This document shows, piece by piece, positions 6,101-10,618 of a stretch of 10,618 bases of DNA (its first letter is position 1; the number at the start of each line of letters is the position of its first letter). The position numbers were made by a program, and so were the translations under genes. The notes beneath the pieces were generated by a model, which worked only from the letters and a program-made list of their open reading frames with translations, made no database searches and was not told the origin of the DNA. Origin of the DNA: SZUA-521 sp041738285 (GTDB lineage Bacteria; Pseudomonadota; Gammaproteobacteria; Pseudomonadales; Azotimanducaceae); NCBI GenBank assembly GCA_041738285.1, contig JBGSQB010000166.1, forward strand, positions 1 to 10,618. Direction: 5' to 3'.

Positions 6101-8302
6101 TCAGAGCGTTGGCTGAAGAAAGAAATCGCCGGATTCGTGTCCGGCATGGGCAATGGGCGCAAACTGCGGCGTCTGCTCGAACTCGAAACCTGCCGCGGCG
6201 TGCGCAACTCGTGCAGCGATCGCGCGGTAGAGCGCTTGTCCTTCGGTGATCTCGCGCGTCTCTTCGAGCGTTTCTATCAGCGCCTTGGCGAACACTGAAT
6301 GGCGTCCGCCACCGGCATCGAGTACCGGCGCAAGTCCACCCGAGGTAAGCACGACCCGCGCGCGTTTTGAAGCCATTAGATTGAGCCAGGTCAACCGCTC
6401 GGCCTCGGTCTGGGCAGTGTCTTGGCTCGCGATGGTCGAGCGCGTCAGCGTGCCGGAGTAGCAGGAGTCGACGATGAGAAGAATCTGCTTGGCCTTGATG
6501 ACGTTCAGAATGTCAGTGATCGAAACGTTCGAGATCCAGTTGGCGCTGCTGTTGGGTTCCGCATCGATGGGAAGCCAATGGCCTCGCATGTTCACTTCAT
6601 CGAGTTCGCCATGCCCCGCGTAGTACAGGAGCAGGTTGTCGGCGCTCGTCAGCTTGCTCCGGACATCGTTCAGGGCAGAGAGAATTTCGTAACGCGACGC
6701 ATCGCGCAGTACGCGGGTTTCGAAGCCGAAGCGTCCGCGGAGCACTGCATCGAGCGTTTCAACGTCGGCGCCGGGGGTGTTGAGCTGAGGTAGATGGTCG
6801 TAGGTCTCGTTGCCGATGAGGAGTGCGTAGTAGCGGCCGAAGTCGATGCGCGGCGTCGACGGTCCCATATTCGACATGATGGTTGCCACGACGGCCGCCT
6901 CACCGGCGCCGGACGGTGTCAGCACGAAGTTCACATCCGCACGCTTGCCTTGTGAGTCGATGGCAAGTAGCGATACGCGCGACTCGGTCTGCGGCACCAC
7001 GAGATCGACGCTGAATATGCCGGCGGCATTGGGTGACGCTGGTGTGTCGTTGACCGAGACGGACACCAGTCCGGCTGGTGCAGTGACTCGCCCAATGATG
7101 CGCCGTCGTTGGAGCGTTGTCGGAATCGACACTTTGATGAGGCCGCGCGTGCGCGGCAATATCGGATCGATCAGCGTGATCTCCGGTCCGGCAAGCAGGC
7201 CTTGAGCGACGTCCGGGGCTCGGGGAGTGTTCAACGCGACTTGCTCGCGTGATTCGATCGTCTGGATGCGCGATCGTAGCGCCTCCGTTTCCTGCGCGCG
7301 TTGGGCGAGTGTCCGTTCGCGATCGGCGAGTAGAGTCAGCGCCTGCTTGAGCTCGCTGTTTCGCAGATCGGCCTCTTTGCGTGCTAAGCGTTCGGCGTCA
7401 CCCGAAGTCTGTGCAGCCTGCTCCTGCGCTTGCGCGGCTGCTTGTGCGTGCGCAGCCGCATCGATCTGTGCGAGTAGATCGGTGCGTGTGCGTTCGAGTT
7501 CGCCGGTCAGCGAGCGTATGTCAGCCTCCCGCGCCGCCACGATTTCGGCGAGACTCTGAACTTCGCGCACGAGACTCTGAGTTTCAGCGCCGAGTACCGG
7601 GCTCGCTACGTCGGCTTTAGGTGACAGGTCTGCCACCCGCGCGGCTTCGAGTTCGGCGCGCAGCGTATGCATTTCGCGCGCCAATTGTTCGAGATCGCGT
7701 TTCAGCTTTGCGCGTTCAGCTGCGTCGGCGGCGCGTAAAGGTGCGACGTCTGGCGTCGTGTCGATAGCAATTTCCGCGTTCAGCCCGGCTGCGCGTCGAT
7801 ACCATGTGAGTGCGACGCGGGAGTCGGCAGTGACGCCGAGTCCCTTCTCATAGAGATTGCCGAGATTGATCTGAGCGCGCGCGTACCCTGCTTCGGCGGC
7901 ACGACGATACCACTGTGCCGCGGCTTCATGGTCGGGTGGCACACCCAGGCCGCGTTCGAAGATTTCGCCGACAGTTGTTTGTGCTTCCGGGTCACCTGAC
8001 TCGGCGACCGCAAGCCACACCTTCAGTGCGGTGCTGAGACTCGCGCGATCCTCGACGACGTACTCACCATTGCGCACCCGGCAATCGAGTGCGGTCGTCT
8101 TCACCGGACGACGTGCCGAGAGATAGGTCGTGTTGCGCGCGAGCTGACGAATCTGGCCGGGCAGCAGGCAATCCACCACCAACAGATCGTCAGCCGTTGT
8201 CGGAGCTGGATTGGCCGACGCGTTGGCGCAGGAGATTACTGCCGTCATCAACCAGCGCGCGAGCACCGCGCCCGACGCATACCTACACGTCATCGGTGCC
8301 AT
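6101..8302 (-). CDS. Exported caspase-fold peptidase with Sel1 repeats, coiled coil and Ig-like domain
   Basis: The product is 733 residues long. Domains in order: a signal peptide (about 4-31, hydrophobic Ala-Val-Leu-Ala-Arg-Trp-Leu-Met, cleavage after Ala-Asn-Ala or Ala-Ser-Ala); two Sel1-type repeats (about 91-172, with Trp-Tyr-Arg-Arg-Ala-Ala twice and Tyr-Glu-Lys-Gly-Leu-Gly-Val); a long coiled coil rich in Ala/Glu/Arg/Leu (190-355); an Ig-like beta domain (about 373-463) with Val-Asn-Asp-Thr and Ala-Ile-Asp-Ser-Gln-Gly; and a caspase/metacaspase-type peptidase domain (488-730). Its catalytic His is H564 in Tyr-Tyr-Ala-Gly-His-Gly and its Cys is C614 in Val-Asp-Ser-Cys-Tyr-Ser-Gly. Both dyad residues are intact, so cysteine protease activity is expected, in the periplasm or at the cell surface given the signal peptide. 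Substrates are unknown. The ATG abuts the TAA of the lipoprotein gene (no gap), implying coupling; Met4 is an alternative start. Caspase-fold proteins commonly occur near DUF4384 genes, as here. Confidence 0.9.
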   Translation of the reverse strand: MAPMTCRYASGAVLARWLMTAVISCANASANPAPTTADDLLVVDCLLPGQIRQLARNTTYLSARRPVKTTALDCRVRNGEYVVEDRASLSTALKVWLAVAESGDPEAQTTVGEIFERGLGVPPDHEAAAQWYRRAAEAGYARAQINLGNLYEKGLGVTADSRVALTWYRRAAGLNAEIAIDTTPDVAPLRAADAAERAKLKRDLEQLAREMHTLRAELEAARVADLSPKADVASPVLGAETQSLVREVQSLAEIVAAREADIRSLTGELERTRTDLLAQIDAAAHAQAAAQAQEQAAQTSGDAERLARKEADLRNSELKQALTLLADRERTLAQRAQETEALRSRIQTIESREQVALNTPRAPDVAQGLLAGPEITLIDPILPRTRGLIKVSIPTTLQRRRIIGRVTAPAGLVSVSVNDTPASPNAAGIFSVDLVVPQTESRVSLLAIDSQGKRADVNFVLTPSGAGEAAVVATIMSNMGPSTPRIDFGRYYALLIGNETYDHLPQLNTPGADVETLDAVLRGRFGFETRVLRDASRYEILSALNDVRSKLTSADNLLLYYAGHGELDEVNMRGHWLPIDAEPNSSANWISNVSITDILNVIKAKQILLIVDSCYSGTLTRSTIASQDTAQTEAERLTWLNLMASKRARVVLTSGGLAPVLDAGGGRHSVFAKALIETLEETREITEGQALYRAIAARVAHAAAGFEFEQTPQFAPIAHAGHESGDFFLQPTL

Positions 8303-9676
8303 TTATTCGTGCCGAAACCAGCGGGTCACGACAACGCCGATCTCATCTGCGCGGCCGAGGAAGCTCGTTGGTACGAATTCCTGCGTTGCAGCGCTTCCCG
8401 TGGTGACTCGAACCGGCGGCGCATCTGTGATCTTCACCAGGCCTCTTGTGGACGGCACTTCAGCCACTTCGGCGACGCCGCGGTAGTTTCGTACGGGTGC
8501 TGATGTTTCGCTCACGAGGGAATCGAGTGCCTGTTCGATGTCCGCGCGTTTCACGTATGACGCCATGATGTGAATCTGTTCGACGCCACGGTGTTCATCG
8601 AGGCCCCACCACTGGCCATCACCGGGCAGGAGGTGTTCGCGGCCGGCGTCTACTGGATTGCGGATGTCGAGGTCCGGATCGGGAAATATCCGCGCAACGT
8701 GCCCGGTTGCATCCATGCCGATGACGTAGACAAAGCAGGTGCAATTGGCGGTAAACCGCACTTTGAGCCGGTCACCCGCCGCCGGATCTCCGCGACCGTC
8801 GCGCAGCACGGCACCGTCGCTGATGGTCTCGAGTGGCGCACCGACAGGTGCGTTGGCGCGGGCGACCAGAAGGTCCGCACTAACGACGATCGGTTGAATG
8901 CTGCGCGTTTGCGGTGGGGCATTTCCGAACTGGACATAGGGATTCGGCGACTGACCGTAAGCGGGCGTGGGTTGGCCGTAGGGGTTCGCCGGCTGGGCAT
9001 AGGGGTCCTGCAGTGGCTGCTGAACGTAGGGATCCTGAGGTTGGCCGTAAGCGTTTGCCTGCTGCGGGTAGGGGTCTTGGGGTTGACCATAGGGGTTTGC
9101 CTGCTGCGCGTAAGGGTCCTGCGGGGTTTGCTGACCGTAGGGAATTTGCTGCGCCTGTTGGGCGTACGGGTCCTGGGGTTGGCCGTACGGATTCTGTGCC
9201 TGCTGCGCGTACGGATCCTGGGGTTGGCCGTACGGATTCTGTGCCTGCTGCGCGTACGGATCCTGGGTCGGTTGCCCGTAGGGATTCTGGCCGCCGTACG
9301 GGTTGTTCGGCTGGCCGCCCTGCTGGCCGTACGGCCCCTGCTGACCATAGGGACCCTGCTGCCCGTACCCACCTTGCCCATAGCCCGGCGGCCCTGGCAC
9401 GTAGTCGGGTGGCGGTGGCACGAAGCCTGCGGCCGCGAGTTGCGGCTGGAATTGTATGCCCGTCATTTCTCGTGCCATTGCGATCAGGAGTTGTTCCACC
9501 TGCAGGGCGTAGCGCGGGTTGTAGTTGACGGATGCCGACGCGAGCAGATCTTGACCGAATGCGAGCCCGAGTTGTGTCAACGCCGGCACGATCGCCTGGC
9601 AGGCACATACGAGCACGAACACTGATGCGATAAGCACTGCGCCGAGCGGTCGTCGCACGCACGTTTTGAGCTGCAT
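8303..9676 (-). CDS. Probable lipoprotein with Pro/Tyr/Gly/Gln repeats and a DUF4384-like C-terminal domain
   Basis: The product is 457 residues long. The N-terminus has basic residues (K4, R8, R9), a hydrophobic stretch (11-23) and a lipobox-like Val-Cys-Ala-Cys with C26 as likely lipidation site; C24 at position -2 is atypical. Residues 27-85 form a short globular part. Residues 95-250 are a low-complexity tract of Pro-Tyr-Gly-Gln and Asp-Pro-Tyr-Ala-Gln-Gln units, expected to be flexible and extended. Residues 265-375 match the DUF4384 pattern: Gly-Asp-Arg-Leu-Lys-Val-Arg-Phe, then a Phe-Val-Tyr-Val-Ile-Gly-Met-Asp strand, a Gly-His-Val-Ala-Arg-Ile-Phe-Pro turn and a final Ile-His-Ile-Met-Ala-Ser. 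The last 80 residues are less certain. DUF4384 has no known biochemical activity but is recurrently linked to caspase-fold and peptidase proteins, consistent with the next gene. The ribosome site AGGAGA (complement of 9682-9687) overlaps the stop codon of the upstream barrel gene. Confidence 0.88.
   Translation of the reverse strand: MQLKTCVRRPLGAVLIASVFVLVCACQAIVPALTQLGLAFGQDLLASASVNYNPRYALQVEQLLIAMAREMTGIQFQPQLAAAGFVPPPPDYVPGPPGYGQGGYGQQGPYGQQGPYGQQGGQPNNPYGGQNPYGQPTQDPYAQQAQNPYGQPQDPYAQQAQNPYGQPQDPYAQQAQQIPYGQQTPQDPYAQQANPYGQPQDPYPQQANAYGQPQDPYVQQPLQDPYAQPANPYGQPTPAYGQSPNPYVQFGNAPPQTRSIQPIVVSADLLVARANAPVGAPLETISDGAVLRDGRGDPAAGDRLKVRFTANCTCFVYVIGMDATGHVARIFPDPDLDIRNPVDAGREHLLPGDGQWWGLDEHRGVEQIHIMASYVKRADIEQALDSLVSETSAPVRNYRGVAEVAEVPSTRGLVKITDAPPVRVTTGSAATQEFVPTSFLGRADEIGVVVTRWFRHE
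8927..9394 (-). repeat. Pro-Tyr-Gly-Gln-coding repeat tract
   Basis: This is the DNA of residues 95-250 of the lipoprotein. It consists of degenerate copies of Gly-Gln-Gln-Gly-Pro-Tyr (upstream part) and of Pro-Tyr-Gly-Gln-Pro-Gln-Asp-Pro-Tyr-Ala-Gln-Gln-Ala-Gln-Asn (middle and downstream part). Spacing and codons vary along the tract, so most copies have diverged. The composition explains the long antisense open frame on the plus strand over the same DNA. Confidence 0.9.
9171..9267 (-). repeat. Perfect 45-bp tandem repeat (about 2.2 copies) within the lipoprotein gene
   Basis: Bases 9171-9215 and 9216-9260 are identical and the next seven bases (9261-9267) continue the pattern. The unit encodes 15 residues (one Pro-Tyr-Gly-Gln plus one Asp-Pro-Tyr-Ala-Gln-Gln block) and keeps the frame. 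Perfect identity among diverged neighbours points to recent duplication by slippage or unequal recombination, so copy number may vary between strains. Confidence 0.9.
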
Positions 9677-9681
9677 GGAAG

Positions 9682-9687
9682 TCTCCT
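9682..9687 (-). promoter_or_regulatory. Shine-Dalgarno sequence of the lipoprotein gene overlapping the upstream stop codon
   Basis: On the minus strand the bases read AGGAGA, five bases before the ATG at 9676. The first two bases are also the last two of the TAG of the barrel gene (9688-9686). The overlap supports co-transcription and coupled translation. Confidence 0.7.
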
Positions 9688-10618
9688 AGATCTCGCGGCG
9701 AAGCCCCGCGGTGATACGCCACTGGTCGAGATCGTCGTAGCCGAGTGTGCGCTGGTAGTCGATGAACGGTAACCAGCCGTTTGGGAGGATGAAGGCTACG
9801 CCGGCGCTGACATTGAAGTAGTCGCGGTCGGGGTCGTCGCCCTTGAGCGCGTAGAGATTGTTGCCTGCGTCGAGCAGGAACGCAGTCAGGGCAGTTTCGG
9901 CATCGCGGTCGAACTCGTGTGCGTATTCGATGCGCAACTGCGGTAGTGCGAGGCCACCCGCGAATGAGACGCCTCGGCCGATTCGAACGCCGACGGTACT
10001 GAGCAGTGACTCGCGCTGGTAATCATCCACCGCCAGTGCAAGCCCGGATCCGTTGTCATCTCGTTCGCGATAGGCGTCGACTTCACTGCGAGAGTAGAGC
10101 AGGCCCACATAGGGACTGAATGTCCAGGCACCTCGCTCACCGAGATAGCTCCAGAACGCCGACGCGAAGGTGTCGAGGCCATCGGCGTCAGCGGACGCGC
10201 GAACGTTGGTTTGCGCCGTGGTGCGTGTCGACTCCTGGAACACGGAATACCGGCTCAGTTCATGTTCGGCGCGGAGCCAACCGAGGCTCACTTCCAGATT
10301 CGACTGTGCCGAAATCGCTGCCGAAGCGAATCCGACCAGCCCGATACGGTCGGAATCCATCTCGCCCGCATTGCTTTGAGGCGTGAAGTTCACTCCCGGG
10401 TTCTCGCGATCGAACTGCGCGGCTGACTGCTCCCAGGCCAGCAAAGCACCGATGACGAACGACTCGTTCACGCGGTAGTCGAATCCGAACTCCGCGCCCC
10501 AAGCATCGCTTTCGTATCCGCGCTCGGCATCCAGGTCGACCCGACGATCGCGCTCTTCGAACGTTCCATGGCCATTGAGCAATAGACTGAATGGCCCGAT
10601 CGCAACCTCGTTGTCGGC
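9686..10618 (-). CDS. Autotransporter-type outer-membrane beta-barrel, C-terminal part (runs off right edge)
   Basis: The frame is open to the last base of the window, giving 310 residues of the C-terminal end of a longer protein. The TTG-started frame at 10582 is not the true start, because 12 further in-frame codons reach the edge without a stop. The visible part is a run of amphipathic beta strands separated by acidic, Asp/Arg-rich turns: for example Trp-Gly-Ala-Glu-Phe-Gly-Phe-Asp-Tyr-Arg, then Val-Ile-Gly-Ala-Leu-Leu-Ala-Trp, and later Phe-Ser-Pro-Tyr-Val-Gly-Leu-Leu-Tyr. The pattern of Gly-Asp-Tyr-Arg followed by 'Phe-Val-Ile-Gly-Ala' is typical of the autotransporter (type V) barrel family. 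The protein ends Ile-Thr-Ala-Gly-Leu-Arg-Arg-Glu-Ile rather than with the usual terminal Phe/Tyr/Trp. No passenger domain is visible because it would lie upstream of the window. The barrel gene is the first visible gene of the minus-strand train, nine bases before the lipoprotein start region. Confidence 0.85.
   Translation of the reverse strand, partial: ADNEVAIGPFSLLLNGHGTFEERDRRVDLDAERGYESDAWGAEFGFDYRVNESFVIGALLAWEQSAAQFDRENPGVNFTPQSNAGEMDSDRIGLVGFASAAISAQSNLEVSLGWLRAEHELSRYSVFQESTRTTAQTNVRASADADGLDTFASAFWSYLGERGAWTFSPYVGLLYSRSEVDAYRERDDNGSGLALAVDDYQRESLLSTVGVRIGRGVSFAGGLALPQLRIEYAHEFDRDAETALTAFLLDAGNNLYALKGDDPDRDYFNVSAGVAFILPNGWLPFIDYQRTLGYDDLDQWRITAGLRREI

Noticed and set aside
8570..9625. 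Plus-strand open frame of 351 codons, Leu/Gly/Val/Arg-rich
   Set aside because: It is antisense to the Pro/Tyr/Gly/Gln repeat tract, whose codons read as Leu, Gly, Val and Arg on the other strand. It has no signal peptide, domain or ribosome site, while the minus-strand frame has a lipobox-like start, a recognisable domain and operon context.
1..10618. CRISPR array, tRNA, rRNA, insertion sequence or attachment site
   Set aside because: I found no regularly spaced direct repeats other than the in-frame coding repeat, no tRNA or rRNA signature, and no transposase or integrase frame.

Overview
The window is GC-rich, densely packed bacterial DNA. An autotransporter-type outer-membrane barrel, a lipoprotein, a Tat signal and a NarL-type two-component pair point to a Gram-negative proteobacterium. 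The style would suit Gammaproteobacteria of the Xanthomonadales/Nevskiales/Steroidobacter type, but no marker gene here fixes the taxon.

Most of the window (about 10618 down to 1022) is one minus-strand gene train with very short gaps. It runs in this order: (1) the C-terminal beta-barrel of an autotransporter-like protein, cut by the right edge; (2) a probable lipoprotein with a long Pro/Tyr/Gly/Gln repeat tract and a C-terminal DUF4384-like domain; (3) an exported protein with Sel1 repeats, a coiled coil, an Ig-like domain and a caspase-fold peptidase domain with an intact His/Cys dyad; (4) an exported protein of unknown function that may carry two tail-tube/Hcp-like modules; (5) a NarL/LuxR-type response regulator; (6) its partner histidine kinase, with a periplasmic sensor domain, seven membrane helices and an HPK7-type kinase core; (7) after an 80-bp gap, a Tat-exported, cysteine-rich protein with a long hydrophobic C-terminal segment. 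The gaps between genes 1 and 6 are 9, 0, 40, 10 and -3 bases, so co-transcription and translational coupling are likely.

At the left, a plus-strand gene for a small secreted cysteine-containing protein (403-963) converges on the Tat protein gene, with a strong hairpin between them. Further left, a minus-strand gene (273 to the window edge) begins with GTG and encodes the N-terminus of another exported protein. The two left genes are divergent, with 129 bp between their starts.

Taken together, the train looks like an envelope-located module: a surface barrel, a sticky lipoprotein, a periplasmic caspase-like protease and exported partners, with a two-component system encoded within it. Caspase-fold and DUF4384 proteins are known to co-occur in bacteria. 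The combination with an autotransporter, a possible tail-tube-like exported protein and a seven-helix kinase is the unusual part, and its function is unknown.
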